This document shows, piece after piece, positions 23,468 through 33,734 of a stretch of 39,267 nucleotides of DNA (position 1 is the stretch's first letter; the number at the start of each line of letters is the position of its first letter). The DNA is taken from NCBI GenBank assembly GCA_019689975.1, contig JADGGK010000024.1, positions 1-39,267 on the forward strand. Reading direction: 5' to 3'. Origin of the DNA: Pseudolabrys sp. GTDB taxonomy: Bacteria > Pseudomonadota > Alphaproteobacteria > Rhizobiales > Xanthobacteraceae. Under the pieces are notes generated by a model. The model saw only the letters and a list, made by a program, of their open reading frames with translations, searched no databases and was not told where the DNA came from. The position numbers and the translations under genes are program-made.

Positions 23468-25636
23468 TCACTCCGCGGCGGCGCGCGTTCCGCCGGGCGC
23501 GCGCTTGATGATCAGCGCGTCGACCACGCTGATGCCTTTAGGATGCACGATGACGGGATTGAGATCGATCTCGGCGATCTCTTCGGCATGGTCGGCGGCA
23601 AAATGCGAGAGGCGGACCATCGCGTCGGCGAGCGCGTCGATATCGGCGGCCGCGGCACCGCGATGCGCGCCGAGAATGGCCGCGCTTTTCAGGGATCCGA
23701 TCAACCGCAGCGCCGCCTCCCGCTCGAGCGGCACCGGCGCGAAGGCGACGTCGCCGAGCGCCTCGGCCGCGATGCCGCCGAGTCCCACCATGAGCAGCGG
23801 CCCCCAGCGTTGATCGCGGGTAATGCCGAGAATCACCTCGCGGCCCGGTTCCGCCATCCGCTGTACCAGCACGCCGTCGATGGGCGCGCGCGGCGCATGG
23901 CGCCGGGCCGACGCCAGCACGCGCTCGTAGGCCGCACGCGCCGCGTCGGCCGTGACATTGAGCGCGACCGCGCCGGCCTCGGTCTTGTGCGGGATGGCGA
24001 CCGACTGCACTTTCAGGGCTGCGGCGCCGCCGAGCCCGCGCACTGCCGTCTCCGCCTCCTCGGCCGAACGCGCAAGCACACCCGCGTCCGCGCCGCCGAC
24101 GCCGTAGGCCGCAAGCAGCGGCCGCGCCCGCCATTCGGGCAGGACGTCGGCATCCGCGCGCAGCCCGGCATGCACCGCCGCGCGGGCGGCGGGCGAGATG
24201 GCGGGATGCGCCGGCTCCGGCGCGGCCACGTCGCGCAGCATGCGGTAGTCGGCAAGCGCGCGCATGGCCCGCGCGCATCCCGCCGCGGAAGTGAACAATG
24301 GATAACCGGCTTCGCAAAGAAGCTCGGTGCTGCGGTCCGACGGCAACGTATAGGTCCACATGAACACCGGCTTGCCGGATTCGCGACGCAGGTCCTTCAA
24401 TGGTTGCAGATCGCGCTCCAGGAATGCCGAACGGCGCGCGGTAACCACGACGATGACGCCGTCGATCAGCGGCGATCCCGCGGCAAGGCGCGCGAACGCC
24501 GCATAGCCGAGCTGCTGCACGCCCTGCGCGGTCGAATCGATCGGGTTCTGCGACGTGCCGTAGGCGGGGATGTGCGCGTCGATCGCCCGGCGCGTCGCGG
24601 CGTCGAGCACCGGTATGTCGAGTCCGGCCGCGGCGCAGGCGTCGGCCATCCAGACGCCGGCCCCGCCCGAGGACGTGCACACCGCCATCCGCCGGCCTGC
24701 CGGCAGCCGGTCGCCGCAGGTCAGGAAAGCGATCGCCATGTCGAGCATGTCGTCGAGGTCGCGGCCTTCAATCAGGCCGTAATGCTGGAAGATGGCGCGG
24801 TAGGCCGCATGCGATCCGGCGAGTGCCGCCGTATGCGACATCGCCGCGCGGCGGCCGGCTTCCGACTGCCCGATCTTGCCGATGACGAGCGGCTTGCGAA
24901 GCCGCAGCGCCTTCCGCGCGACGCGCTTGAATTTTTCCGGCGACTTCACGTCTTCGATCAGCAGCAGGAAGACGTCAGTGCCGCCTTCGTCGAGCGCGTA
25001 ATCGAGCACGTCCGCGACCTCGAGCGCCGCTTCGTTGCCGGTCGTCACGACATGGCGGAAGGCAACGCGACGCCAGCGCGCCCGATCGAAGAAGGCGAAT
25101 CCAAGCCCGCCGCTTTGCGATATCACCGACACCTGCCCGCCGCCCAGGGAGTGTCGAGGTCGCAGCGCGCCCGCGTGCCTGTCCATCACCGGGCTGAACG
25201 TGGCGCAGAGCGATGCTTCGACATTGGCAAAACCCTCAGAATTTGGGCCGACTACCGCCATGTCGAAACGGCGGGCGATGCGCGCGATCTCAGCCTGCAG
25301 ACGCTCGCCGTCCGCGCCAGGTTCTTCGGCGAAGCCGGCGGAAAGGATGACGGCGGCTTTGACGCCGGCAGCGCCGCAGCGTTCGAGTTCGGCGGGCACG
25401 TAGCGGGCGGGAATGATGATGAGCGCGAGGTCGGCGGGCTCCGGCAGGTCCGCGACCGAGGCATAGGCCCTCAATCCCTGCACCTCGCTCGCGCTGCGGC
25501 TTACCGGATAGATCCGACCCGCGTAAGGATGACCGCGGATCACCTCGAGCAGGCGACCGCGCAGGCCGCGCGTGTCGGAGGAGGCGCCGATCACCGCGAT
25601 CGAGCCCGGCCAGAGCAGTTTTGCCATGTCCGGCAC
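23468..25636 (-). CDS. ADP-forming acyl-CoA synthetase (acetate-CoA ligase family)
   Basis: This 722-residue fused alpha-beta NDP-forming acyl-CoA synthetase activates a carboxylic acid with ATP and CoA through a phosphohistidine. The CoA-binding Rossmann domain opens with IAVIGASSD (13-21). A succinyl-CoA-ligase-like part carries VISQSGGLGF (171-180) and SHTAALAGS with the expected phosphohistidine His268. An ATP-grasp domain occupies about 490-715 (ALKVQSVAIPHKTEAGAV; EIDLNPVIV near the end). The start lies 9 bases after the preceding stop. With two dehydrogenases and a crotonase in the same operon it should supply the acyl-CoA substrate. Acid specificity is unknown. Confidence 0.9.
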   Translation of the reverse strand: MPDMAKLLWPGSIAVIGASSDTRGLRGRLLEVIRGHPYAGRIYPVSRSASEVQGLRAYASVADLPEPADLALIIIPARYVPAELERCGAAGVKAAVILSAGFAEEPGADGERLQAEIARIARRFDMAVVGPNSEGFANVEASLCATFSPVMDRHAGALRPRHSLGGGQVSVISQSGGLGFAFFDRARWRRVAFRHVVTTGNEAALEVADVLDYALDEGGTDVFLLLIEDVKSPEKFKRVARKALRLRKPLVIGKIGQSEAGRRAAMSHTAALAGSHAAYRAIFQHYGLIEGRDLDDMLDMAIAFLTCGDRLPAGRRMAVCTSSGGAGVWMADACAAAGLDIPVLDAATRRAIDAHIPAYGTSQNPIDSTAQGVQQLGYAAFARLAAGSPLIDGVIVVVTARRSAFLERDLQPLKDLRRESGKPVFMWTYTLPSDRSTELLCEAGYPLFTSAAGCARAMRALADYRMLRDVAAPEPAHPAISPAARAAVHAGLRADADVLPEWRARPLLAAYGVGGADAGVLARSAEEAETAVRGLGGAAALKVQSVAIPHKTEAGAVALNVTADAARAAYERVLASARRHAPRAPIDGVLVQRMAEPGREVILGITRDQRWGPLLMVGLGGIAAEALGDVAFAPVPLEREAALRLIGSLKSAAILGAHRGAAAADIDALADAMVRLSHFAADHAEEIAEIDLNPVIVHPKGISVVDALIIKRAPGGTRAAAE

Positions 25637-25645
25637 GGGTTTGCC

Positions 25646-26800
25646 TTAACGCAGTCCGAGCCCGCGCGCGATGATGCCGCGCAGAATCTCGGTGGTGCCG
25701 CCCTGGATCGTCAGCTTGGGCGCCACCGTGATGGCGAAGGCGAGCTGTTCCTCGAGGCTCGTGCGGTTGGCGGCTTCCGGCGCGAGGAAGGCGGCGATCT
25801 CGCGCACGCGATGCGGCAGTTTCTGCTCCCACAGAGTGCCGAGATCCTTGACGATCGAACCCTCGACGACCGGCTCCTTGCCGGCCTGCAGCATGCCGGC
25901 CACCGACACCGACATGCGGCGCAGCGTGTGGAGCTGTGCGACGAGCCTTCCGAGTCCTTCGGCGCTGCGGCGATCGGGGTCGGTGCCCAGCGCGCGGATC
26001 AGCTCGACGAGGACGTAGAATGTTTCCAGGAACCGCTCGGGTCCGCTGCGCTCGTAAGCGAGTTCGCTCGTCGCCTGCTTCCACGCACCGTCAACCTCGC
26101 CGAGCACATGGTCGTCGGGAACGAAGACGTCCTCGAACACGACCTCGTTGAAATCGTGCTGACCGGTCATCTGGATGATAGGGTTCACCGTTATGCCGGG
26201 GGACTTCATGTCGACGAGAAACTGCGTCAGGCCATGGCGGCGGTTCTCCTTGGTGGGTGGCGAGGTGCGGAACAGGCCGAGCATGTAGTCGGCGATGTGC
26301 GCGTTGCTGGTCCAGGTCTTGGTGCCGTTGATACGCCAACCGCCGTCGACCTTGGTGGCTTTGGTTTTGGCGGCAAACAGATCGGAGCCGGAGCCGGGTT
26401 CGCTCATGCCGATGACGAAGCACAGTTCGCCGCGGCAGATGCGGGGAAGGATGTCCAGCTTGATGTGTTCGGGCGCGTATTTCAAAAGAATCGGCCCGCT
26501 CTGCCGGTCGGCCACGAAATGCAACCGCACCGGCGCGTTGGCCACGCGGAACTCTTCCGTGACGACATAGCGCTCGAGGTGGCTGCGCTCGTGCCCGCCG
26601 TATCTCTTCGGCCAGGTCATGCCGATCCAGCCCCGGGCGCCGACCCGGCGGCTGAACTCGCGATTGTGCGAGTCGCCGTGTCCCGGCCGGTGCGGATCGA
26701 ACGTGCCGGCGGCGATTTCCTCGGCGAGAAAAGCGCGGACTTCCCGGCGCAGCGTTTCGCATTCGGGCGGCAGACGGATCGGGTCGAACCGCAGCATCAT
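25646..26800 (-). CDS. Acyl-CoA dehydrogenase, larger partner (384 aa)
   Basis: This FAD-dependent acyl-CoA dehydrogenase has all three domains: N-terminal helices, the middle beta domain with FVIGMSEPGSGSDL (flavin/substrate binding) and INGTKTWTSNAHIAD, and the C-terminal helical domain ending GGTTEILRGIIARGLGLR. It introduces an alpha-beta double bond and passes electrons to ETF. The ATG at 26800 overlaps the upstream dehydrogenase stop (ATGA); a longer frame from 26872 lies inside that gene and is rejected. Tight coupling to a second, more divergent dehydrogenase suggests a hetero-oligomer. Confidence 0.92.
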   Translation of the reverse strand: MMLRFDPIRLPPECETLRREVRAFLAEEIAAGTFDPHRPGHGDSHNREFSRRVGARGWIGMTWPKRYGGHERSHLERYVVTEEFRVANAPVRLHFVADRQSGPILLKYAPEHIKLDILPRICRGELCFVIGMSEPGSGSDLFAAKTKATKVDGGWRINGTKTWTSNAHIADYMLGLFRTSPPTKENRRHGLTQFLVDMKSPGITVNPIIQMTGQHDFNEVVFEDVFVPDDHVLGEVDGAWKQATSELAYERSGPERFLETFYVLVELIRALGTDPDRRSAEGLGRLVAQLHTLRRMSVSVAGMLQAGKEPVVEGSIVKDLGTLWEQKLPHRVREIAAFLAPEAANRTSLEEQLAFAITVAPKLTIQGGTTEILRGIIARGLGLR

Positions 26801-27861
26801 CGTGACGCCACCAGCGGCCAGAAGTCGTCGGCACCGCGTCGCGCTATGTGCCGTCCGAGTTCGGCCGCCCACCAGCTCTCGTTGCCGAAATCGTCACGCC
26901 ACGCGAGCATGCGCAAGGTGAAGCGGTGCAGCACATGCTCGCGCGTGAAGCCGATGGCCCCGAACACCTGGTGCGCGATCGCCGCGCCTTCGGTGGCGGC
27001 TTCGGCGCAGCGGATCTTGGCCGAGGCGGACTCGAGCCTGACGGCTTCGTCGAAAGCCTGCGCCTCGGCGATGGTGTCGGCAGCCGAAGCTGCGACCGCG
27101 AGCGCGGCGGCGGTCTCGCCGGCAAGCCGCGCGAGGTTCTGCTGCACCGCCTGGAATTTGCCGATCGGTCGCTCGAACGCGACCCGCTCGTTGGCATAGG
27201 CGACGCTCAGCGACAGCACGGTCTCCAAGGCGCCCGCCGTCTGCATGGCGCGGATCACCGAACCCATGAGCATGAGAGCGGTGGTGTCGACGCGTGCGGG
27301 CGCCGGCGCGCTTTTCAGCGGCTTGACTTGGTCGAAGCTGACGGCGTCGGCCGGCTCGCCGGCGAGATTGCGACCTTCGTCGAGCCGGCATTGGCCGGCA
27401 TGCACCAGCGCGATCAGCGGCTGCGCGCCTTCCGCAAGCACGGCGAAATGCCCGGCTTCCTGCGCGAAGGGAACCCGGCGCGCGCGGCCGTTCAGCGTGC
27501 CGTCAGGTCCCACGCCGATGCGATCCTCGGGCGAAGCGGGCGCAACGCTCATGGCGCCGGCCGGCGCCTCGATCCCGGCCTGGGTCAGCAACCATCCGGC
27601 GGCGAGCGTCTCGGCGAGAGGCACCGGCACGGCATAGCGTCCGGCCGTCCTCACGATTTCGAAACCGTCGGCCATGCTGGCTCCCGCCCCGCCCAGGCTC
27701 TCGGGCACCCAGGCCAGCGCGAGCCCGGCTTCCGCGAGCGCGCGCCAGAGCGGCGTCCGCCACGTCCCGTCCTTCGCCCGGTTGACGGTCTGTGGGTCGG
27801 CGAGGTCCGCGAATATGCGTGCCGCCGTTTCGGCGACGATATGGTCGCTTTCGCGCGCCAC
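26797..27861 (-). CDS. Acyl-CoA dehydrogenase, divergent partner (354 aa)
   Basis: This is a second acyl-CoA dehydrogenase-like protein, first gene of the operon. The N-terminal domain is recognisable (LAWVPESLGGAGASMADG) and the C-terminal domain is clear (SVAYANERVAFERPIGKFQAVQQNLA and AIAHQVFGAIGFTREHVLHRFTLRML). The middle FAD/substrate domain is short and lacks the usual ITEPxxGSD phrase. Such a shortened partner beside a fuller one recalls the alpha2beta2 dehydrogenases of steroid and long side-chain breakdown; that comparison is inference. The start is 205 bases from the divergent transporter gene. Confidence 0.88.
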   Translation of the reverse strand: MARESDHIVAETAARIFADLADPQTVNRAKDGTWRTPLWRALAEAGLALAWVPESLGGAGASMADGFEIVRTAGRYAVPVPLAETLAAGWLLTQAGIEAPAGAMSVAPASPEDRIGVGPDGTLNGRARRVPFAQEAGHFAVLAEGAQPLIALVHAGQCRLDEGRNLAGEPADAVSFDQVKPLKSAPAPARVDTTALMLMGSVIRAMQTAGALETVLSLSVAYANERVAFERPIGKFQAVQQNLARLAGETAAALAVAASAADTIAEAQAFDEAVRLESASAKIRCAEAATEGAAIAHQVFGAIGFTREHVLHRFTLRMLAWRDDFGNESWWAAELGRHIARRGADDFWPLVASR

Positions 27862-27960
27862 GGTCGCTCACTGAGCCGGTTCTGCTTCCCTCTGCGACCC
27901 ATGGTGAGGCCAAGTCGTCGCATTGGCAAGCGGCCGCGCCGCAGGCATGCGGCGGCCGGG

Positions 27961-27989
27961 TTGATCGGGCAAATCACACCGGCTAGCGT
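27961..27989 (+). promoter_or_regulatory. Candidate sigma-70-type promoter for the ABC importer operon
   Basis: TTGATC at 27961-27966 and TAGCGT at 27984-27989 are separated by exactly 17 bases and lie about 80 bases before the importer's first start codon, in the 205-base divergent gap. The -35 is good and the -10 weak. No matching pair was found for the opposite operon. Confidence 0.35.
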
Positions 27990-28066
27990 GAACGACAAAC
28001 AAAGCGCGGCGGCGCCGGAGGGGGTGGGCGTCGCAACCCGCGACGAGAATCTGGGGAGGAAGCATC

Positions 28067-29662
28067 ATGACAGCAAAGCTCACCGCTTTGGCGGCCGCCG
28101 TGATTGCCGCCGCAGCGTCGATCAGCGCCGTACCGGCCGCCGAACCGAAGCACGGCGGCATTCTGCGCATCTATCACCGCGAGACGCCGCCCAGCCTCTC
28201 CATCCATGAGGAAGCGACCTTCTCCGTCAACGTGCCGGCGATGGGCCTCTTCAACAACCTCGTGATCTATGATCAGCATGTGCCGCAGAACAGCATGCAA
28301 ACCATTAGGCCCGAGCTGGCGACGAGCTGGGCCTGGAGCAAGGACAATCTCTCGCTGACCTTCAAGCTGCGTCACGGCGTGACGTGGCATGACGGCAAGC
28401 CGTTCTCCGCCAAGGACGTCAAGTGCACCTTCGATCTGTTGCAGGACAAGGCGCAGGACAAGTTCCGCAAGAACCCGCGCAAGGATTGGTACGCCAACGT
28501 CGCCGATGTCACGATCAATGGCGACGACGAAGTGACGTTCCACCTCAGGCGACCGCAACCGTCGCTGCTCGCGATGCTCGCGTCGGGATACACGCCGATC
28601 TATCCCTGCCATGTCTCGCCGGCGCAGATGCGCACCCATCCGATCGGAACCGGCCCTTTCAAGTTCGTCGAGATGAAACAGAACGAATCGATCAAGCTGG
28701 TGAGGAACGAGAATTACTGGAAGAAGGGCCTGCCTTATCTGGATGGCATCGAATACACGATCATCCGCAACCGCGCGACCGCCGTATTGGCCTTCGTTGC
28801 CGGCAAGGTGGACATGACGTTCCCCACCGAGATGACCAAGGCGCTGATTGCCGACATCAAGAAGCAGGATCCGACCGCGATCTGCGAGATCAAGCCCATC
28901 AACGTCAACACGAACCTCATCGTCAATCGCGACTCGCCGCCGTTCAACGATCCGCAATTGCGCAGGGCGATGGCGCTCGCGCTCGACCGGAAGGCGTTCA
29001 TCGACATCATTCTCCAGGGCGAGGGCGACATCGGCGGCACCTTGCTGCCGCCGCCGGAAGGCGTCTGGGGCATGCCGCCGGACGTCCTCAAGACCGTTGC
29101 CGGCTACGGCGACGTCAACAAGGATCGCGAGGAAGCGCGCGCCATCATGAAGAAGCTGGGCTACGGTCCGGACAAGCCGCTCAAGATCAAGGTCTCGACC
29201 CGCAATCTGGCCACCTATCGCGATCCGGCGGTGGTCCTGATCGATCAGCTCAAGCAGATCTATATCGACGGCGAGCTCGAACCGGTCGAGTCGAGCGCCT
29301 GGTTCGCCAAGGTTGCACGTAAGGATTACTCCGTCGGCCTCAACCTCACCGGCAACGGAATCGACGATCCCGATCAGGCGTTCTACGAGAACTACGCCTG
29401 CACCTCGGAGCGCAACTATACGCACTATTGCAACAAGGATCTGGAAAAGCTGTTCGATCAGCAATCGGCCGAGACCGACGTGGACAAGCGGAAAAAGCTG
29501 GTCTGGGAGATCGACAAGAAGCTGCAGGAAGACGTGGCCCGACCGGTTCTGTTCCACGCCCGCACCGGAACGTGCTGGAAGCCTTACGTCAAGAACCTTA
29601 CCATCATGAGCAACAGCGCCTATAACGGTTACCGTTTCGAGGATATCTGGCTGGACAAGTGA
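28067..29662 (+). CDS. ABC transporter substrate-binding protein (SBP_bac_5, Dpp/Opp type)
   Basis: This 531-residue periplasmic binding protein captures the imported solute. A signal peptide (LTALAAAVIAAAASISAVPAA, cleavage before EPKHGG) is followed by the family 5 fold: PELATSWAWSKDNLSLTFKL, HGVTWHDGKPFSAKDV and GTGPFKFVEMKQNESIKLVR. This family binds peptides, nickel, sugars or other oligomers, so peptide uptake is not assured. GGGGAGGA six bases before ATG 28067 is a strong ribosome binding site. The permease and ATPase genes follow in the same direction. Confidence 0.93.
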   Translation: MTAKLTALAAAVIAAAASISAVPAAEPKHGGILRIYHRETPPSLSIHEEATFSVNVPAMGLFNNLVIYDQHVPQNSMQTIRPELATSWAWSKDNLSLTFKLRHGVTWHDGKPFSAKDVKCTFDLLQDKAQDKFRKNPRKDWYANVADVTINGDDEVTFHLRRPQPSLLAMLASGYTPIYPCHVSPAQMRTHPIGTGPFKFVEMKQNESIKLVRNENYWKKGLPYLDGIEYTIIRNRATAVLAFVAGKVDMTFPTEMTKALIADIKKQDPTAICEIKPINVNTNLIVNRDSPPFNDPQLRRAMALALDRKAFIDIILQGEGDIGGTLLPPPEGVWGMPPDVLKTVAGYGDVNKDREEARAIMKKLGYGPDKPLKIKVSTRNLATYRDPAVVLIDQLKQIYIDGELEPVESSAWFAKVARKDYSVGLNLTGNGIDDPDQAFYENYACTSERNYTHYCNKDLEKLFDQQSAETDVDKRKKLVWEIDKKLQEDVARPVLFHARTGTCWKPYVKNLTIMSNSAYNGYRFEDIWLDK

Positions 29663-29735
29663 CTTGCCACTTGCGCCGCGGCGCGCGCGAGGTGGGACGA
29701 TCGCGCGCCGTCCCCGCCAATGATGGGAGGAGAGC

Positions 29736-30683
29736 GTGGGGACTTATATCGTCAGGCGTTTTGCGCTGATGCTCCTGACGCTGTTCGGCATCTCCGTGCT
29801 GATCTTCGTCATGTTGCGGATGGTGCCGGGCAATATCGCCGACATTTTGTTTGATGCCGCCGGCATGATCGATGTGTCGGAAAAGGCGAAGCTCGAGCAC
29901 GAGCTCGGTCTCGATAAGCCAATCATCGTGCAATATGCCGAATGGATCAGCGGACTTGCGCGCGGCGACCTCGGCTATTCCTATGTCTCCGAAAAGCCGG
30001 CGCTGGATGAGATCGCGCCGCGCATCCCCATCACGGCCAAGCTGGCCGGACTGGCGCTGGCTTTCTCCGTCATTTTCGGCGTTCCGCTCGGCGTGTTGAG
30101 CGCGGTCAAACAGAATTCGATGCTCGATTATGTATTACGCGTCGTCAGTCTCAGCGGATTGTCGATGCCGGCCTTTTGGCTGGGCCTGTTGATCCTGATG
30201 GTGTTCGTGAGCGCGTTTGGCTCCATTCCCATTTACACCGATCCCCCGCAAGGATTCTGGAGCGCGCTCGGGCTTTACAGCGTGCCGGCGGCGGCCGTCG
30301 GGTTTCGTTCCTCGGCGCTGGTGATGCGGCTCACCCGCTCGTCCATGCTCGAGGTGTTGCGGCAGGACTACATTCGCACGGCGCGCGCCAAAGGCGCGGC
30401 CGACTGGATGGTCAACTACCGGCACGCGCTGCGCAACGCGCTGCTGCCGGTGGTGACCGTGATCGGCATCGAGGCCGCCTTTCTGATGGGCGGACTGATC
30501 GTGACCGAAACCGTCTTCAATATCCCCGGCGTTGCCCGCTTCCTGGTGGAAGCGATCCGCTGGCGCGACTACCCGATCGTGCAGAACCTCGTGATGTTCA
30601 TTGCCGCGGTTGCCGTCGCCGTCAACTTCCTCATCGACCTGCTCTATGCGGTACTCGATCCGCGTATCCGCTACGCGAGCTGA
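29736..30683 (+). CDS. ABC transporter permease (DppB-like)
   Basis: This 315-residue inner-membrane permease has six hydrophobic spans, starting with the family opening YIVRRFALMLLTLFGISVLIF and the first periplasmic loop. The cytoplasmic EAA loop reads DYIRTARAKGAADWMVNYRHALRNALLPV, which docks on the ATPase. It starts with GTG after GGGAGGAGAGC, 73 bases after the binding-protein stop. Three bases separate its stop from the partner permease. Confidence 0.93.
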   Translation: MGTYIVRRFALMLLTLFGISVLIFVMLRMVPGNIADILFDAAGMIDVSEKAKLEHELGLDKPIIVQYAEWISGLARGDLGYSYVSEKPALDEIAPRIPITAKLAGLALAFSVIFGVPLGVLSAVKQNSMLDYVLRVVSLSGLSMPAFWLGLLILMVFVSAFGSIPIYTDPPQGFWSALGLYSVPAAAVGFRSSALVMRLTRSSMLEVLRQDYIRTARAKGAADWMVNYRHALRNALLPVVTVIGIEAAFLMGGLIVTETVFNIPGVARFLVEAIRWRDYPIVQNLVMFIAAVAVAVNFLIDLLYAVLDPRIRYAS

Positions 30684-30686
30684 CCC

Positions 30687-31580
30687 ATGGCAATTCTCGA
30701 CATCACCCCGACACCGACGGCCGAAGTCGCTTCCGCCGATACACTATGGACGAAAATTCGCTACCACGCCGTGGCGCATCCGCTCGGCTTGGCGGGCGCC
30801 GTCATCATGCTGGTGTTCGTGTTCGCTGCGGTCTTTGCCGATTTCATCACCGCCTATGATCCCGTCGCCACCAACGCGGCCATTTCGCTGTTGCCTCCCG
30901 GTCACGCCCATCCGCTCGGCACCGACGCGATGGGCCGTGACATATACAGCCGCATCGTCTACGGGGCACGCATTTCGCTCGCCGTAGGCCTGGGCTCGAC
31001 CGCGCTCGGCAGCATCCTCGGCGTCATCCTGGGGCTCGCCTCGGGCTATATCGGCGGCTGGATCGACCTCGTGATCCAGCGCATCGTCGACATCCTGCAG
31101 GCCATGCCGCTGCTTGTTCTCGCGCTGGTGATGGCCGCCTCGCTTGGACCCGCGCTCGGCAACACCATCGTCGCCATCGCGATACCGCTCATCCCCTATA
31201 CCGCGCGCGTCATCCGCTCGAATACGCTTGCGCTGCGCGAGCAGCCGTTCGTGGAAGCCGCCCGCGCGGTCGGCATGAGCGAGTTGCGCATCGCCGTGCG
31301 CCACGTCCTGCCCAATACGCTCGCGCCGCTGATCGTGATCGCGACCGCGCAGCTCGGCGCCGCGATCCTGACCGAGGCCTCGTTGTCCTTCCTCGGCCTG
31401 GGCGTACCCGAGCCGCATCCATCCTGGGGCCGCATGCTCTCGGAGTCGGCGGCGGAATATGTGCGCGTGGCGCCGTGGCTGGTCGTCTTTCCAGGCCTCG
31501 CCATCAGCCTCGCGGTATTCGGCACCAACCTGTTCGGGGACGCGCTGCGCGACATCCTCGATCCGCGCCTGCGTGATTGA
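30687..31580 (+). CDS. ABC transporter permease (DppC-like)
   Basis: This 297-residue partner permease has the OppC/DppC N-terminal region ([23 protein letters not shown]) before [21 protein letters not shown], a family signature. Its EAA loop is [26 protein letters not shown], and it ends near [14 protein letters not shown], typical of the family. It forms the channel with the preceding permease. Its stop shares bases with the next start (TGATG at 31578). Confidence 0.94.
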   Translation: MAILDITPTPTAEVASADTLWTKIRYHAVAHPLGLAGAVIMLVFVFAAVFADFITAYDPVATNAAISLLPPGHAHPLGTDAMGRDIYSRIVYGARISLAVGLGSTALGSILGVILGLASGYIGGWIDLVIQRIVDILQAMPLLVLALVMAASLGPALGNTIVAIAIPLIPYTARVIRSNTLALREQPFVEAARAVGMSELRIAVRHVLPNTLAPLIVIATAQLGAAILTEASLSFLGLGVPEPHPSWGRMLSESAAEYVRVAPWLVVFPGLAISLAVFGTNLFGDALRDILDPRLRD

Positions 31581-32641
31581 TGAGTCTCGCTCGCACCGAC
31601 GCCGGCGCTGCCTTCGCGAGCCGATCGCGCGAGCCCTTGCTCGTGGTCGAGGATCTGCGCACCTATTTCGATCTGAGGCACGGCGTCGTGAAAGCCGTTG
31701 ACGGGGTGAGCTTCTCGCTTGCGCCGGGCGAGACATTGGCGATCGTCGGCGAATCCGGATGCGGCAAGAGCATGACCGCGCTCTCCCTCATGCGGCTCGT
31801 ACCCGATCCTCCCGGCCGCATCGTCGGCGGCTCCGTCAGGCTCGCCGGAACCGAGCTGCTTGCGCTCGACGAGGAGGAAATGCGGGCGGTGCGCGGCAAG
31901 GACATCGCCATGATCTTCCAGGAGCCGATGACGTCGCTCAATCCGGTGCTCACGATCGGCCGGCAGATCGCGGAAGCGATATTGCTGCACGAGCGGATGA
32001 GCCGAGCGGAAGCCTGGGATAAGGCGATCGAGATGCTGCGACTGACGCGCATTCCCGCCCCGGCACAGCGCGCGCGGGAATATCCGCATCAGCTCTCCGG
32101 CGGCATGCGCCAGCGAGCCATGATCGCCATGGCGCTCGCCTGCAACCCGAAGGTGCTGATCGCCGACGAGCCGACGACCGCGCTCGACGTCACCATCCAG
32201 GCCCAGATTCTCGATCTCATCCTTGACTTGCAGCGCAAACTCGGCACCGCATTGATCCTGATCACGCATGACCTCGGAGTCGTCGCGGAAGCCGCGCAGC
32301 GCGTCATCGTGATGTATGCGGGCCGCAAGGTGGAAGAGGCAAGCGTCGAGGATCTGTTCGCGCGCCCGCAGCACCCCTACACGCACGGGCTGATGGCCTC
32401 CATTCCGCGCCTTGGGCTCATGCGCGGGGAAGAGGGCGGACATGCCGGACGTCTGCGGGAGATTCCCGGCATGGTGCCGTCGCTGACCCGTCTGCCGCCC
32501 GGTTGCGTATTCGCGCCGCGCTGCGCGCATGCGGCGGACATATGCCGTGCCGCCTATCCGCCCTTCGAGGAAAAGCGTCCCGGTCACCGGGCTGCCTGCT
32601 GGCGCGCGGGCGAGCTTTACGGGAACGGCCATGCAGCCTGA
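31580..32641 (+). CDS. ABC transporter ATP-binding protein (DppD-like)
   Basis: This ATPase of about 353 residues has Walker [10 protein letters not shown] (about 57-65), Q-loop [11 protein letters not shown], signature [19 protein letters not shown], Walker [13 protein letters not shown]-type ([12 protein letters not shown]) and the H-loop LILITHDLG. The C-terminal oligopeptide/dipeptide region has the cysteine cluster [15 protein letters not shown] found in Dpp/Opp ATPases, some of which bind an iron-sulfur cluster. I place the start at ATG 31580 (TGATG coupling); a TTG one codon earlier is possible. It overlaps the partner ATPase by 11 bases. Confidence 0.93.
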   Translation: MSLARTDAGAAFASRSREPLLVVEDLRTYFDLRHGVVKAVDGVSFSLAPGETLAIVGESGCGKSMTALSLMRLVPDPPGRIVGGSVRLAGTELLALDEEEMRAVRGKDIAMIFQEPMTSLNPVLTIGRQIAEAILLHERMSRAEAWDKAIEMLRLTRIPAPAQRAREYPHQLSGGMRQRAMIAMALACNPKVLIADEPTTALDVTIQAQILDLILDLQRKLGTALILITHDLGVVAEAAQRVIVMYAGRKVEEASVEDLFARPQHPYTHGLMASIPRLGLMRGEEGGHAGRLREIPGMVPSLTRLPPGCVFAPRCAHAADICRAAYPPFEEKRPGHRAACWRAGELYGNGHAA

Positions 32642-33617
32642 ACCGCACGTCAATGGCGTGCCGGTACTCGCCGTGCACGATCTCAAGAAGCATTTCCCGA
32701 TCCGAACGGGCCTGTTGCAGCGTGCCGCCGGAAAGGTGTTCGCGGTCGACGGCGTGAGCTTTTCGATCGGCGCGGGTGAAACGCTCGGCCTCGTCGGCGA
32801 AACCGGCAGCGGCAAGACCACGGTCGGCCGCACGGTGCTGCGTCTGATCGAGCCCACCGCCGGCCGCATCGAGCTTGCCGGTACCGACATCACGCATCTC
32901 GACCGATCCGCGCTGCGACCGTACCGGCGGCAGATGCAGATCATTTTCCAGGATCCGTTCTCCTCGCTCGACCCGCGCATGTCGGTGGGAGACATCGTCG
33001 CCGAGCCCCTGCGCGTGCATGGACTGGCCTCCGGTCGCGAGGTGCGGGAGCGGGTGGCGCAACTGTTCGAACGCGTCGGTCTGCGGCCGGCGCAAATGGA
33101 CTATTATCCGCATCAATTCTCGGGCGGGCAGCGCCAACGCATCGGCATTGCCCGCGCACTCGCCTTGCGGCCGAAGCTCATCGTTGCGGACGAGCCCGTT
33201 TCCGCGCTCGACGTGTCGATCCAGGCGCAGGTGCTCAATCTCATGCACGACCTGCAGCAGGAGATGGGCCTCTCGTATCTTTTCATCTCGCACAATCTCG
33301 CCGTGGTCGAGCACATCAGTCATCGCATCGCGGTGATGTATCTCGGCCGCATCGTCGAATATGCCGACAAGCGCACGTTGTTCACCCGACCGCTCCACCC
33401 CTATACGGAGCAGCTCCTGCTCGCCGTGCCGGTACCGGACCCGCGCGTCAAACGACGCAGGCCGGTCCTGCAGGGCGACGTGCCGAGCCCGATCAATCCG
33501 CCCTCCGGCTGCCATTTCCACACGCGCTGTCCCTATGCGGTCGAGCGTTGCCGGGTCGAGGTCCCCCTCCTGCGCGAGGCAGGAGCGGGGCAGATGGTGG
33601 CGTGTCATTTGCGATAG
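32631..33617 (+). CDS. ABC transporter ATP-binding protein (DppF-like)
   Basis: This second ATPase, about 328 residues, completes the importer. Walker A is GETGSGKTT (about 57-65), the Q-loop [12 protein letters not shown], the signature [19 protein letters not shown], Walker [13 protein letters not shown], and the C-terminal cysteine cluster [18 protein letters not shown] 32631 (MQPEPHVNG) lies inside the end of the upstream gene; an ORF reaching back to 32529 is only the overlap in another frame. A hydrolase gene follows after 117 bases, suggesting the imported compound is its substrate. Confidence 0.92.
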   Translation: MQPEPHVNGVPVLAVHDLKKHFPIRTGLLQRAAGKVFAVDGVSFSIGAGETLGLVGETGSGKTTVGRTVLRLIEPTAGRIELAGTDITHLDRSALRPYRRQMQIIFQDPFSSLDPRMSVGDIVAEPLRVHGLASGREVRERVAQLFERVGLRPAQMDYYPHQFSGGQRQRIGIARALALRPKLIVADEPVSALDVSIQAQVLNLMHDLQQEMGLSYLFISHNLAVVEHISHRIAVMYLGRIVEYADKRTLFTRPLHPYTEQLLLAVPVPDPRVKRRRPVLQGDVPSPINPPSGCHFHTRCPYAVERCRVEVPLLREAGAGQMVACHLR

Positions 33618-33734
33618 AACGGCGGTCCGTCGGCCGGCTTGCCGTGGGCTGCCGCCGCCTGCTTAATGCGCGCGGCGCCAAACGACCGAGACGGCCGAGC
33701 CCCGCGCCCGGCCCATGAGCCGCCGAGCCGCTGC

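Noticed and set aside
23435-27199. Very long + strand open frame (1254 codons) opposite the acyl-CoA operon
   Set aside because: It is antisense to three recognisable enzymes and to most of a fourth on the - strand, is His/Arg/Gly-rich and matches no family. It arises from high GC third positions.
29313-29609. Short + strand frames inside the binding-protein and transporter genes
   Set aside because: Shadows of well-identified genes in other frames, rich in Ser/Arg/Thr with no family features.
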